A stretch of DNA of 39,423 nucleotides. Source: Bacteroidaceae bacterium (GTDB lineage: Bacteria > Bacteroidota > Bacteroidia > Bacteroidales > Bacteroidaceae). The stretch spans positions 1 through 39,423 of the forward strand of contig JAILBW010000126.1 in NCBI GenBank assembly GCA_024680695.1, given 5' to 3'. The notes under the pieces were generated by a model. It was not told where the DNA came from and ran no database searches. It was given only the letters and a program-made list of their open reading frames with translations. Position numbers and translations under genes: made by a program. This document shows positions 1 through 8,099 of the stretch, in pieces (positions within the stretch are counted from its first letter, which is position 1; every line of letters begins with the position of its first letter).

Positions 1-42
1 TAAAGAATGGAAAAAAAGTGGCATATTAACATCTATGAAATT

Positions 43-579
43 ATGAAGAGAGTAATTGTTATTTCTACGAGCCTGCGTCGGGGCTCGAACAGCGACCTGC
101 TCGCCGACCAGTTCGTCGAGGGAGCAAAGGCCGCAGGGAACGACGTGGAGAAGATCTCCCTTGTGGGCAAGAGCATTCAATTCTGCAAGGGCTGTTTCGG
201 ATGCGCCAAACTGGGACGCTGCATCATCAACGACGATGTGAACGACATCATGGCCAAGGTGATGCAGGCCGACGTTGTCTGCTGGGCAACGCCCATCTAT
301 TATTATGAGATGAGCGGCCAGATGAAGACACTCATCGACCGCATGAATGCGATGTACTCACAGGACTATCGGTTCCGCGACGTCTATCTCCTGACAACGG
401 CTGCCGAGGACGAGGAGCAGACGCCGAAGCGGGCCGAGACGGGCCTGACGGGCTGGATCGACTGCTACCCCAAGAGCCGTCTGGCCGGAACGCTCTTCTG
501 CGGCGGAGTGAACGAGGCGCGAGAGATAGAGGGACACAGCAAACTGCAGGAAGCCTATGCCTTAGGCAAAACGATTTGA
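43..579 (+). CDS. Flavodoxin-like NAD(P)H-dependent FMN reductase (iron-sulfur flavoprotein type)
   Basis: The 178-residue product has the flavodoxin-like fold of the NADPH-dependent FMN reductase family. It opens with a beta strand and an FMN phosphate-binding loop (STSLRRGSNS, residues 8-17). A cysteine cluster follows (Cys48, Cys51, Cys54, Cys60, in CKGCFGCAKLGRC), as in iron-sulfur flavoproteins and related small quinone/FMN reductases. The ATPIYYYEMSGQMK segment is the usual second flavin-contacting loop. I chose the ATG at 43 because the family begins with MKR/MKK plus a hydrophobic strand; an in-frame ATG at 7 would add 12 unrelated residues. No signal peptide, so cytoplasmic. Only 4 bp separate it from the next gene, suggesting co-transcription. 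The substrate is unknown; quinone or other electrophile reduction is an inference. Confidence 0.85.
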   Translation: MKRVIVISTSLRRGSNSDLLADQFVEGAKAAGNDVEKISLVGKSIQFCKGCFGCAKLGRCIINDDVNDIMAKVMQADVVCWATPIYYYEMSGQMKTLIDRMNAMYSQDYRFRDVYLLTTAAEDEEQTPKRAETGLTGWIDCYPKSRLAGTLFCGGVNEAREIEGHSKLQEAYALGKTI

Positions 580-583
580 GGCG

Positions 584-1711
584 ATGAGGAACGCACTATT
601 TGCCGCAATGCTGGTGAGCGGGATGCTCGCAGGTTGCTCAAAGAAAGTAGAAACCAAGACCGAAGAGAATATGACGACACAGAATCTGACGCAGGAGTGG
701 GACAAGGTATTCCCGCTGAGCGAGAAAGTAACCCACCGCAAGGTGACGTTTCCCACACAATACGGAATGACGCTGGTGGCAGACCTTTATACGCCAAAGG
801 AGGCCGAAGGAAAGCTTGCAGCCATTGCCGTATCGGGTCCCTTTGGCGCCGTAAAGGAGCAGTCGAGCGGACTCTATGCCATGCGGATGGCCGAACGCGG
901 ATTCGTGGCGATGGCCTTCGACCCCTCCTACACCGGCGAGAGCAGCGGTGAGCCCCGCCGCACAGCCTCGCCCGACATCAACACCGAGGACTTCATGGCT
1001 GCCGTCGATTTCCTGTCGAAGCAGGACAATGTCGATGCCCAGCGCATCGGCATCATCGGCATCTGCGGCTGGGGAGGCATCGCCCTGAATGCGGCTGCCG
1101 CCGATACGCGAATCAAGGCTACCGTCGCCGCGACGATGTACGACATGACCCGCGTCAGCGGTAACGACTACAACGATGCCTTCGACATCGAAGAGGCGCG
1201 ACACAGAAATCGCGAGAACCTCTCGAAGCAGCGCCTCGCCGACCCGATGGCGATGGCCGGCGGCGTACTGGACACCGTACCGCCCCAGGCGCCCCGATTC
1301 GTCCACGATTACTTCGACTACTACAAGACTTCGCGCGGCTATCACCCCCGCAGCGGCAACTCGAACGACGGCTGGCGCATCATCGGCACTCAGGCCTACG
1401 CCAACAGCCGGTTCCTCTACTACATCAACGAGATTCGCTCCGCAGTCCTCGTCATGCATGGTGCCGACGCACATTCGCGCTACTTCGGCGAGGCTGCCTA
1501 CCACTATATGGTGGAAGGGCAGGCCGAGGGCTATAACTTCGTCGGCAAACCCAACCCGAACCCCGAGAACAAGCAGTTGCTCATCATCCCCGATGCCTCC
1601 CACTGCGACCTCTACGACGGCGGCTACACGGAATTGAAAGGGCAAGGCGAGCCAAAAAACATGATTCCCTGGGACACTCTCGCCGAGTTCTTCCAGACGA
1701 ATCTGAAGTAA
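584..1711 (+). CDS. Lipoprotein alpha/beta hydrolase (dienelactone hydrolase-like)
   Basis: The 375-residue product has a lipoprotein signal peptide with lipobox LAGC (Cys18), so it is probably tethered in the cell envelope. Residues about 50-370 form an alpha/beta-hydrolase domain. The nucleophile elbow reads GICGWGG with Cys161 where most family members have Ser, as in dienelactone hydrolases, but spaced slightly differently from the classical GxCxGG. A catalytic-type His340 lies in DASHCDLYD, and an acid residue is likely in the preceding HGADAHSRYF region. It sits 4 bp after the flavin reductase and precedes an amidohydrolase and a CMD/cupin fusion, which suggests hydrolysis of an ester or lactone in a shared pathway. 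The substrate cannot be read from the sequence. Confidence 0.82.
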   Translation: MRNALFAAMLVSGMLAGCSKKVETKTEENMTTQNLTQEWDKVFPLSEKVTHRKVTFPTQYGMTLVADLYTPKEAEGKLAAIAVSGPFGAVKEQSSGLYAMRMAERGFVAMAFDPSYTGESSGEPRRTASPDINTEDFMAAVDFLSKQDNVDAQRIGIIGICGWGGIALNAAAADTRIKATVAATMYDMTRVSGNDYNDAFDIEEARHRNRENLSKQRLADPMAMAGGVLDTVPPQAPRFVHDYFDYYKTSRGYHPRSGNSNDGWRIIGTQAYANSRFLYYINEIRSAVLVMHGADAHSRYFGEAAYHYMVEGQAEGYNFVGKPNPNPENKQLLIIPDASHCDLYDGGYTELKGQGEPKNMIPWDTLAEFFQTNLK

Positions 1712-1910
1712 GTTTGCGGAGCAAGACACCATCACCCACAGAGATGTCGCCTACGCCTTCGGGCACACTCTCAGCCGCAGCAGCGGCATCTCCCCTACTC
1801 CAGTGTCTCGTCCGCGAAGGCCGACTCATTTGCGATGGGAAGGGCGCAAAAACCCGCTACCGCAGGCCGCAGGCTTGAGGGCACCGCTTGTAACAATAGA
1901 CTCACTCGTT

Positions 1911-3263
1911 ATGAAGAGAATAGTAACTTGCATGATAGGAACGATGATGGCGGCAAACATAGCCGCACAGGGAGCGATAGATGTGCACAGTCACATCATC
2001 ACTCCGGAGTTTACGACGGCGATCGAGAGAGAAGGCCGACTGATGGACGAGGGATTCCCTCTGCCGAAATACAACGTAGAGAACCACTTGAAGTGGATGG
2101 ACGAAGTGGGCGTTGAGACGTCCGTACTGACGTTGGCAGCCCCGCAACCGTCGTCAGTCGACGTAGTGAGAAAGACAAACGAGGCAGCGGCTCGCATCAA
2201 GAAGGCGCATCGGGGCCGATTCATGTTCTGCGCAGCCTTGCCGCTTCCCGATGTGGATGCCGCCATCCGCGAGGCGAAGTATGCGCTCGACACGCTGGAG
2301 GCCGACGGCATTAAGCTGGCGACAAACGTCGGAGGGCAGTATCTCGGAGCGCAGGAGCTGGACACACTCTTCGCCTTTCTCAACGAAAGGCAGGCCGTCG
2401 TCGTCCTGCATCCCCATCGCCCGGAGCCAGTGAACCGCGAGGTGATGGCGCAGACGCCGCTGGCCATGCAGGAGTACCTCTCAGAGACCACCCGGGCCGT
2501 GACAAACATGATCAGCCGCACCGTGCTGGCTCGCTATCCCAACGTCAAGGTGGTGGTGCCTCACTGCGGCGCCTATCTGCCGCTGGCTGTGCCGCGAATG
2601 AAGTCGCTGACCCCCGTAATGCAGGCAAACAAGATGGTGGGCGACATCGACTGGGAAGCCAATCTCCGTGCCCTCTACTACGACCTTGCCGGTGCCCACT
2701 CGCCCGAGATCGTCCGCATGATGCTCTCCATCACCACTCCCGACCATCTGCTCTACGGTTCCGACTATCCCTACGTCGCCCCGCAAGTGCTCACTCAGAG
2801 CCTCGCAAGGATGAGGCAATACCTGACGGAGGAGTCCGACCTGGCCCCCTTCCGAGAAATGATACTGTGGAAGAATGCCAAGTGGCTGTTTGGGCAGGCG
2901 GGCGAAAAACCTTCGGCAGCGACGCCCGATGCCTCCTCGATGATAGTCCGCATTGCCGAGATCGAGGTGTATCCTCAGCACCTGAAGGAATATCTCCTCT
3001 ATGCCAACGAGGTGGACCGCCTCAGCATGGAACGCGAGCCGGGTGTCGTCTGCCTGTTCCCCATGCAGAGCGCCGAGGACTCCACACTTATTCGCATCCT
3101 CGAAATCTATGCTTCGGAGGAGGCCTATCAGCGCCACCTGAGGACCGACCACTTCCAGAAGTACAAGCAGGGCACACTCCACATGGTGAAGGACCTGAAG
3201 CTGCCAACCATGAAGCCGCTCGACCCCGAGATGATGAAACAGATATTCAGAAAGCAAAGATAA
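1911..3263 (+). CDS. Exported amidohydrolase (ACMSD-like) fused to a C-terminal ABM/quinol monooxygenase domain
   Basis: The 450-residue product has two domains. Residues 1-19 look like a signal peptide (MKRIVTCMIGTMMAANIAA). Residues 21-330 are an amidohydrolase-2 TIM barrel with the metal ligands visible: His26 and His28 (DVHSH), His167 (VLHPH), His218 (VPHCG) and Asp284 (GSDYP). Residues about 344-450 are a small ferredoxin-like antibiotic biosynthesis monooxygenase (ABM) domain: MIVRIAEIEV, then EREPGVVCL, then HLRTDHFQKY. The ATG at 1911 is chosen because it opens directly onto the signal peptide; an in-frame extension to 1803 adds 36 residues of junk-like sequence. The 199 bp before it hold no recognisable gene, only a small GC hairpin near 1780. 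The next gene starts 1 bp after the stop. Decarboxylase or hydrolase activity is inferred from the family. Confidence 0.85.
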   Translation: MKRIVTCMIGTMMAANIAAQGAIDVHSHIITPEFTTAIEREGRLMDEGFPLPKYNVENHLKWMDEVGVETSVLTLAAPQPSSVDVVRKTNEAAARIKKAHRGRFMFCAALPLPDVDAAIREAKYALDTLEADGIKLATNVGGQYLGAQELDTLFAFLNERQAVVVLHPHRPEPVNREVMAQTPLAMQEYLSETTRAVTNMISRTVLARYPNVKVVVPHCGAYLPLAVPRMKSLTPVMQANKMVGDIDWEANLRALYYDLAGAHSPEIVRMMLSITTPDHLLYGSDYPYVAPQVLTQSLARMRQYLTEESDLAPFREMILWKNAKWLFGQAGEKPSAATPDASSMIVRIAEIEVYPQHLKEYLLYANEVDRLSMEREPGVVCLFPMQSAEDSTLIRILEIYASEEAYQRHLRTDHFQKYKQGTLHMVKDLKLPTMKPLDPEMMKQIFRKQR

Positions 3264-3264
3264 C

Positions 3265-4356
3265 ATGCAGAAGATAGCAATCATGCTGGCGGCAATCTTC
3301 ATGATGACGCTGCAAACAAAAGGACAGAACATGGCACTGACAACGAAACGACAGGCACTCGTGGCAATCGCTGCCTATGAGGCAAAGGGAGAAATCGACG
3401 GACTGAAAGTGGCCCTGGACGAAGGACTCGAGCAGGGACTGACCGTGAGCGAGGCAAAGGAGGCACTGTCACAACTCTATGCCTACACTGGATTTCCGCG
3501 CTCGCTGAATGCACTGGGTGCACTGCAGCAGGTAGTAAAGAGACGCACAGAGGCCGGGCTGCGAGTGGACGAAGGCCGAGAGGCCGACCCGATGCCGAAG
3601 AAATACGATGCGCTGAAGCAGGGCACTGAGGTGCAGACCCGACTCTGCGGCGGACAGCCTTTCACCTACAGCTTCGCATCACAGACCGACTACTATCTGA
3701 AGGCGCACCTCTTCGGCGACATCTTTGCCCGCAACAACCTGACCTTCGCCGACCGCGAGGTGGTCACCGTCTCAGCCATCTCTGCCCTACCCGGCTGCGA
3801 ACCGCAACTGCAGGCTCATGTTTCCGGAGCGAGGAACATGGGCGTCAGCGACGAGGCGCTGAAGGAGCTGCCGGCCCTGCTGGAAAGAAAGATTGGAGCC
3901 GCCGAAGCAGAACGGCTTCGCGGTGCATTGGCCGCAATCTTCGGCGGGAACTATGTCCCAGTGCAGACGGTTGATTTCTCCGTGTGGCCGAAGGGTGAGC
4001 CCAATACCGCCTACGCCCAATACTTCACAGGCAACAGCTATCTGGCTCAGATGGAGGGCGGGATGGCTAATGTTACCTTCGAGCCTCGCTGCCGCAACAA
4101 CTGGCACATCCATCACAAACAGGTGCAAGTCCTGATTTGCGTCGCCGGCCGCGGATGGTATCAGGAATGGGGCAAGGAGGCTGTCGCAATGACTCCCGGC
4201 ACCGTCATCGCCATCCCCGCCGAGGTGAAGCACTGGCACGGTGCGGCCCGCGACTCTTGGTTCCAGCATCTGACCTATCATCGCGACGTAAAGGAAGGGG
4301 CCTCAAACGAATGGTTGGAGCCAGTGACGGACGACGTTTACGGCAGGCTGGAATAG
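3265..4356 (+). CDS. Exported carboxymuconolactone decarboxylase-like / cupin fusion
   Basis: The 363-residue product starts with a signal peptide (MQKIAIMLAAIFMMTLQTKG). Two carboxymuconolactone decarboxylase (CMD)-like helical repeats follow, about residues 30-100 and 140-225; the second carries the familiar REVVTVSAISAL and HVSGARNMGVS segments. No CxxC redox pair of the AhpD type is present, so a peroxidase role is unlikely. Residues 235-345 are a cupin barrel with metal-binding type histidines at 281, 283 and 284 (NNWHIHH) and 323 and 325 (VKHWHG). The start lies 1 bp after the preceding stop, so the two are probably translationally coupled. With the neighbouring alpha/beta hydrolase and amidohydrolase it resembles enzymes of lactone or aromatic-ring catabolism, but here exported. 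Substrate unknown. Confidence 0.87.
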   Translation: MQKIAIMLAAIFMMTLQTKGQNMALTTKRQALVAIAAYEAKGEIDGLKVALDEGLEQGLTVSEAKEALSQLYAYTGFPRSLNALGALQQVVKRRTEAGLRVDEGREADPMPKKYDALKQGTEVQTRLCGGQPFTYSFASQTDYYLKAHLFGDIFARNNLTFADREVVTVSAISALPGCEPQLQAHVSGARNMGVSDEALKELPALLERKIGAAEAERLRGALAAIFGGNYVPVQTVDFSVWPKGEPNTAYAQYFTGNSYLAQMEGGMANVTFEPRCRNNWHIHHKQVQVLICVAGRGWYQEWGKEAVAMTPGTVIAIPAEVKHWHGAARDSWFQHLTYHRDVKEGASNEWLEPVTDDVYGRLE

Positions 4357-4395
4357 AATCGCCGGAAAAAAGGAAAGTTCCCAAGGTAATTTGTC

Positions 4396-4424
4396 TTTGT
4401 ATTGAGATTTTTTTCATAACTTTG
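4396..4424 (+). promoter_or_regulatory. Bacteroidetes-type promoter for the MBL hydrolase gene
   Basis: A -33-like TTTG (4396-4399) is followed 17 bp later by the -7 element TAACTTTG (4417-4424). The ATG of the next gene is 38 bp downstream. The AT-rich 70-bp gap differs from the tight spacing upstream, so this gene can be transcribed on its own. Confidence 0.7.
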
Positions 4425-4462
4425 CAACACATTAATAAATAAAAAGCCAAACAAAGACAATT

Positions 4463-5212
4463 ATGGAAATCAAAGCTATCAGGATGTTCGATGGCGGTTT
4501 CATGAACCAGCAGTTTGCCTTTGGCGGTGAGGGCAAGGACGGAACGGACGAACAGATTATATACCGCAGCAGTCTTCAGAACTTTCTCATCGATACGGGC
4601 GAAGAGGTTATCCTTGTGGACACAGGCTTCCAGAATGGCATGAAGCCGCAGGAGAAGAAACTCGGGGCACCACTCTACATGGGCGAGAAACTGATGGACT
4701 ATATGGAAGCCTTTGCCGCACTGGGCTACAAGCCCGAGCAAGTGACGAAGATTCTCATCACCCACAAGCATCCCGACCACACGGCAGCCCTGCAGTACTT
4801 CCCCAACGCCAAGGTGTACATCGCTCCGGAGGATGCCGATGCCATGAAACTACCTGAGGACGGCCACATCGTCCGCGCTCAGTATGGCCAGACATACAAG
4901 AACTTCCCCAATGCCCAGCAAGTGGCCGACGGCATCTGGTTCGTCGAGGCCAAGGGACACACGAAGGGCAACAGCATCATCATTGCAGAGAACGAAGGAC
5001 TTTACTACATGTTCCACGGCGATGTCACCTATTGCGATGCCGCACTGAAGGCCAACAAGCTCAGCGTCGTTTTCGAGGACATCGCTGCAGCCCGTCAGAC
5101 GCTCGACCGAGTGCGCCAGTTCGTTCTGGACAATCCCACTGTCTATCTCTCCACCCACTGCCCCGAGGGCTACGAGAATCTGGAGATGAAGCGCATAATG
5201 ACGCTGCAATAG
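4463..5212 (+). CDS. Metallo-beta-lactamase-fold hydrolase, lactonase-like
   Basis: The 249-residue product is a single MBL-fold domain with a dinuclear metal site: HKHPDH at residues 101-106, His166 (AKGHTKGN), Asp187 (FHGDVTY) and His232 (STHCPEG). Length and layout match N-acyl-homoserine lactonase-like MBL proteins, although the true substrate could be another lactone or thioester. No signal peptide, so cytoplasmic. It follows the exported hydrolase/CMD cluster on the same strand but has its own promoter at 4396-4424. The link to that cluster is an inference from position and from the shared lactone theme. Confidence 0.83.
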   Translation: MEIKAIRMFDGGFMNQQFAFGGEGKDGTDEQIIYRSSLQNFLIDTGEEVILVDTGFQNGMKPQEKKLGAPLYMGEKLMDYMEAFAALGYKPEQVTKILITHKHPDHTAALQYFPNAKVYIAPEDADAMKLPEDGHIVRAQYGQTYKNFPNAQQVADGIWFVEAKGHTKGNSIIIAENEGLYYMFHGDVTYCDAALKANKLSVVFEDIAAARQTLDRVRQFVLDNPTVYLSTHCPEGYENLEMKRIMTLQ

Positions 5213-5230
5213 AGGGAGCATCATCGGACG

Positions 5231-5309
5231 AGGGTTCAAGCGTCTTGTAAAGGTTAAAGGTTAAAGACGCTGCTGCCAGTGTCAATGGATCGCTCGGCTC
5301 TGCCGCTTC
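5231..5309 (+). repeat. Intergenic short repeats shared with other loci
   Basis: The 190-bp space between the MBL hydrolase and the ABC permease holds three repeat motifs. A 15-bp motif at 5232-5246 (GGGTTCAAGCGTCT core) recurs inverted at 39372-39386. GGTTAAA heptamers (about 5248-5265) recur at 16830-16873. CGGCTCTGCCGCTTC (5295-5309) recurs exactly at 39393-39407. No gene is visible here. Confidence 0.6.
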
Positions 5310-5368
5310 TGCTCGCAAAAAGAGTATTCCTGGACAAGTCAAGCGCCGCAAGCGTCGAGCGGAAAAAT

Positions 5369-5397
5369 GGTCAATGGTCAATCGGTCAATGGTCAAT
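5369..5397 (+). repeat. 7-bp tandem repeat GGTCAAT x4 just upstream of the permease start
   Basis: GGTCAAT occurs at 5369-5375, 5376-5382, 5384-5390 and 5391-5397, with a single extra base after the second copy. The array ends 5 bp before the ATG at 5403, so it occupies the ribosome-binding region of the permease. Copy-number change would shift or rewrite the leader. Confidence 0.8.
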
Positions 5398-5402
5398 GAG
5401 AT

Positions 5403-6416
5403 ATGAAACAATGGGCGTTCATACTGCTTCTGGTGCTCGCCACGATAGTGCTGGCGGGCTGCAACATTCTGTGGGGCTCGCTGAGCATCCCCGCTCGGAG
5501 TGTGGTGCAGATCCTGCTGGGGCACGATGACGCGGAGAACCCGGCATGGCGCTTCATCCTCGTGGAGAGCCGAGTGCCGCAGATGCTGACGGCACTGCTC
5601 TGCGGAGCGGCGCTGAGTACGAGCGGACTGATGCTGCAGACGCTCTTTCGCAATCCGCTGGCAGGTCCCAGTATCTTGGGCATCGACGCGGGAGCGAACC
5701 TCGGCGTGGCATTGGTGATGCTCCTGCTGGGCGGCACCGTCACATTGGGCAGCCTCACGATGAGCGGTTATCTACTGGTGGTAGCCGCCGCAATGCTGGG
5801 TGCACTGGCCATCATGCTCCTGTTGCTGATGCTCTCCCATAGCCTGCAGAGTAAGACGATGCTGCTCATTACGGGCGTGGTGATCAGCTACGTCACAGGC
5901 TCCATCATCTCGCTGCTCAACTTCAGTGCTACGGAGGAGGGTGTTCACAACTTTGTCCTTTGGGGCATGGGTACGTTCAGCAATGTATCGCTGAACCATC
6001 TGCCTCTCTACACACTCTGCATTGCTGCCGGCCTCCTGAGCGCCATGATGCTTGCCAAGCCTTTGGACGCACTGCTGCTGGGAGAGCAATATGCCGCCAA
6101 TCTGGGCGTGAACATTCGCCGGACGCGCAACGGGTTGCTGCTCTCCACTGGCCTGCTCACCGCCACGACTACTGCTTTCTGCGGTCCCATCTCGTTCCTC
6201 GGACTGGCCGTCCCACACATTGCCCGTATGTGGCTGCGCACCAGCAGCCACCTCCTGCTGCTGCCCGGCACAATGCTCATGGGAGCCAGCCTCACACTTC
6301 TTTGCAATCTGATGTCCACGCAATTCCGTCCGGGAAGCGTCTTGCCCATCAACGTCATTACGCCCCTCATCGGAGCGCCCGTCATCCTGTATGTCATCCT
6401 GAAGCGTTCGCACTAA
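5403..6416 (+). CDS. FecCD/BtuC-family ABC transporter permease
   Basis: The 337-residue product is a multi-spanning membrane protein of the iron-siderophore/heme/cobalamin (FecCD/BtuC) permease family. The conserved segment of residues about 55-95 (ESRVPQMLTALLCGAALSTS, then QTLFRNPLAGPSILGI) and the late GPISFLGLAVPHIAR motif, which contacts the ATPase, are both present. Length is normal for the family. The cognate ATPase lies at 9786-10550, separated from it by two hexosaminidase genes. No periplasmic binding protein is seen nearby. The gene is preceded by a GGTCAAT array in its leader rather than an obvious promoter. The substrate is not determinable. Confidence 0.93.
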   Translation: MKQWAFILLLVLATIVLAGCNILWGSLSIPARSVVQILLGHDDAENPAWRFILVESRVPQMLTALLCGAALSTSGLMLQTLFRNPLAGPSILGIDAGANLGVALVMLLLGGTVTLGSLTMSGYLLVVAAAMLGALAIMLLLLMLSHSLQSKTMLLITGVVISYVTGSIISLLNFSATEEGVHNFVLWGMGTFSNVSLNHLPLYTLCIAAGLLSAMMLAKPLDALLLGEQYAANLGVNIRRTRNGLLLSTGLLTATTTAFCGPISFLGLAVPHIARMWLRTSSHLLLLPGTMLMGASLTLLCNLMSTQFRPGSVLPINVITPLIGAPVILYVILKRSH

Positions 6417-6441
6417 CTATTCACTCTAAAACACAAATATT

Positions 6442-8064
6442 ATGATGAAGAAAACCATTGCCTCGCTCGCCATTGCACTCGTCGGAACGTCTGCCTTGGC
6501 CGAAGTGAACTACCAAGTGATTCCGCTGCCGCAGTCCATCACGTTGGACGCCAATGGAAAGACCACAGCACTCGTCAAGGGACAGGCTGTTGCCTACCCC
6601 GCCGAGAATGCTCTGATGAAACGCAACGCCGAGTTTGCCCAGGAGTTTCTGGGACTTGTGCCTCAGCCCGAAGTGGCAGCCAAAAAGAAAGCTAAGAAGA
6701 AGAACGTCGCACCGGTACGTCTCGCCCTCGGACTGGCAAGCGACAATCCCGATGCCTACCAGATTACGGTGGACAAGAAAGGCATCCTCGTTCAGGGTGC
6801 CAGCGAGAGCGGTGTCTTCTACGGCATCCAGACCTTGCGCAAGAGCATCGAGCAGGAGAAGGGCGACAGCGTGCCTCTGCCCTGGGCGACCATCACGGAT
6901 GCGCCTCGCTTCCAGTATCGCGGTACGATGCTCGACTGCGCCCGCCACTTCTTCCCAGCCGAATACATCAAGACATTCATTGACATCTTGGCACTGCACG
7001 GAGTGAACAAGTTCCACTGGCATCTGACCGACGACCAGGGCTGGCGCTTCGAGGTGAAGGCACTGCCCGAACTGGCAAAGAAGGGAAGCTATCGCCCCCA
7101 CACCATCATCGGCAGCAACGTAGGCTTGCGTGATGCGGACAATGCCATCTACGACGACACTCCCGAGGAGGGCTATTACACGCAGGAGCAGCTGCGCGAC
7201 ATTGTGGCCTATGCCGCCGAGCGCTACATCACCATCATCCCCGAAATCGACCTGCCGGGCCACATGGTAGCGGCACTGAGCGTTTATCCCGAACTGGGTT
7301 GCACCGGCGGCCCATACTTCGTTCGTCCATACTGGGGCATTGACCCTGACGTGCTCTGCGCCGGCAATCCCAAGACGTTGGAGTTCATCAAGACAGTGCT
7401 GGGCGAGCTGTGCGAAGTGTTCCCCAGCAAGTTCATCCACATCGGCGGCGACGAGAGTCCGCGCGTTCGCTGGGAGAAATGTCCAAAGTGTCAGGCAAAG
7501 AAAAAAGAATTGGGACTCGAGAAGGAGGCACAGTTGCAGACCTATATTAATAAAGAGGTAGAGAAGTTTCTTGCAGGCAAAGGCCGCGAGCTGATTGGCT
7601 GGGACGAAACGCTCGAGGGCGGACTTTCGGAGAACGCCACCGTGATGAGTTGGCGCGGCTTCAAGGGAGGCATCGAGGCGGCTCGGCTGCACCATCGCGT
7701 CATCATGACGCCGACGAGCCATTGCTACATCGACTACTATCAGCTGAAGAACCAGCATGCACAGCCTCATGGCATCGGCGGCTACCTGCCCCTGAGCAAA
7801 GTCTATAGCTTAGAGCCTATTCCCGAAGAACTGACTGCCGAGGAAGGCAAATACATCCTGGGCGCACAATGTAATCTGTGGTCAGAATATGTACTGAGCC
7901 CCAGTCATGTAGAATACATGCTGCTGCCCCGACTGGCCGCAATGTGCGAAGTACAGTGGCGTCCGGCTGGCGAGAAGAGTTTCGAGGAATTCACGGAACG
8001 TCTCGCTGGGCTTGAGAAAATGTACAGACGTCTGGGCTACAAGTTCTGTACAAGCTACGAATAG
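6442..8064 (+). CDS. Beta-N-acetylhexosaminidase, GH20 (first of two tandem copies)
   Basis: The 540-residue product has a signal peptide (MMKKTIASLAIALVGTSALA), an N-terminal GH20b-type domain (about 22-150) and a GH20 catalytic barrel (about 155-500). The substrate-assisted catalytic pair is Asp337-Glu338 in IGGDESPR, and the WHLTDDQGWR motif is intact. A Lys-rich stretch near residues 80-90 (AAKKKAKKKN) is shared with the second copy. It is probably periplasmic and removes terminal GlcNAc/GalNAc from host glycans or peptidoglycan fragments. It starts 25 bp after the permease stop and lies 35 bp before its paralogue. Copy 1 differs from copy 2 mainly near residues 225-245 and 385-460, where substrate-contacting loops would lie. 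Confidence 0.95.
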   Translation: MMKKTIASLAIALVGTSALAEVNYQVIPLPQSITLDANGKTTALVKGQAVAYPAENALMKRNAEFAQEFLGLVPQPEVAAKKKAKKKNVAPVRLALGLASDNPDAYQITVDKKGILVQGASESGVFYGIQTLRKSIEQEKGDSVPLPWATITDAPRFQYRGTMLDCARHFFPAEYIKTFIDILALHGVNKFHWHLTDDQGWRFEVKALPELAKKGSYRPHTIIGSNVGLRDADNAIYDDTPEEGYYTQEQLRDIVAYAAERYITIIPEIDLPGHMVAALSVYPELGCTGGPYFVRPYWGIDPDVLCAGNPKTLEFIKTVLGELCEVFPSKFIHIGGDESPRVRWEKCPKCQAKKKELGLEKEAQLQTYINKEVEKFLAGKGRELIGWDETLEGGLSENATVMSWRGFKGGIEAARLHHRVIMTPTSHCYIDYYQLKNQHAQPHGIGGYLPLSKVYSLEPIPEELTAEEGKYILGAQCNLWSEYVLSPSHVEYMLLPRLAAMCEVQWRPAGEKSFEEFTERLAGLEKMYRRLGYKFCTSYE

Positions 8065-8099
8065 ATTTTAGAGATTGAACCCTTAAATATTTTGCCATA

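Noticed and set aside
1712..1910. Possible small gene between the alpha/beta hydrolase and the amidohydrolase
   Set aside because: Frames here have no ribosome-binding site or recognisable protein; only a small GC hairpin is visible.
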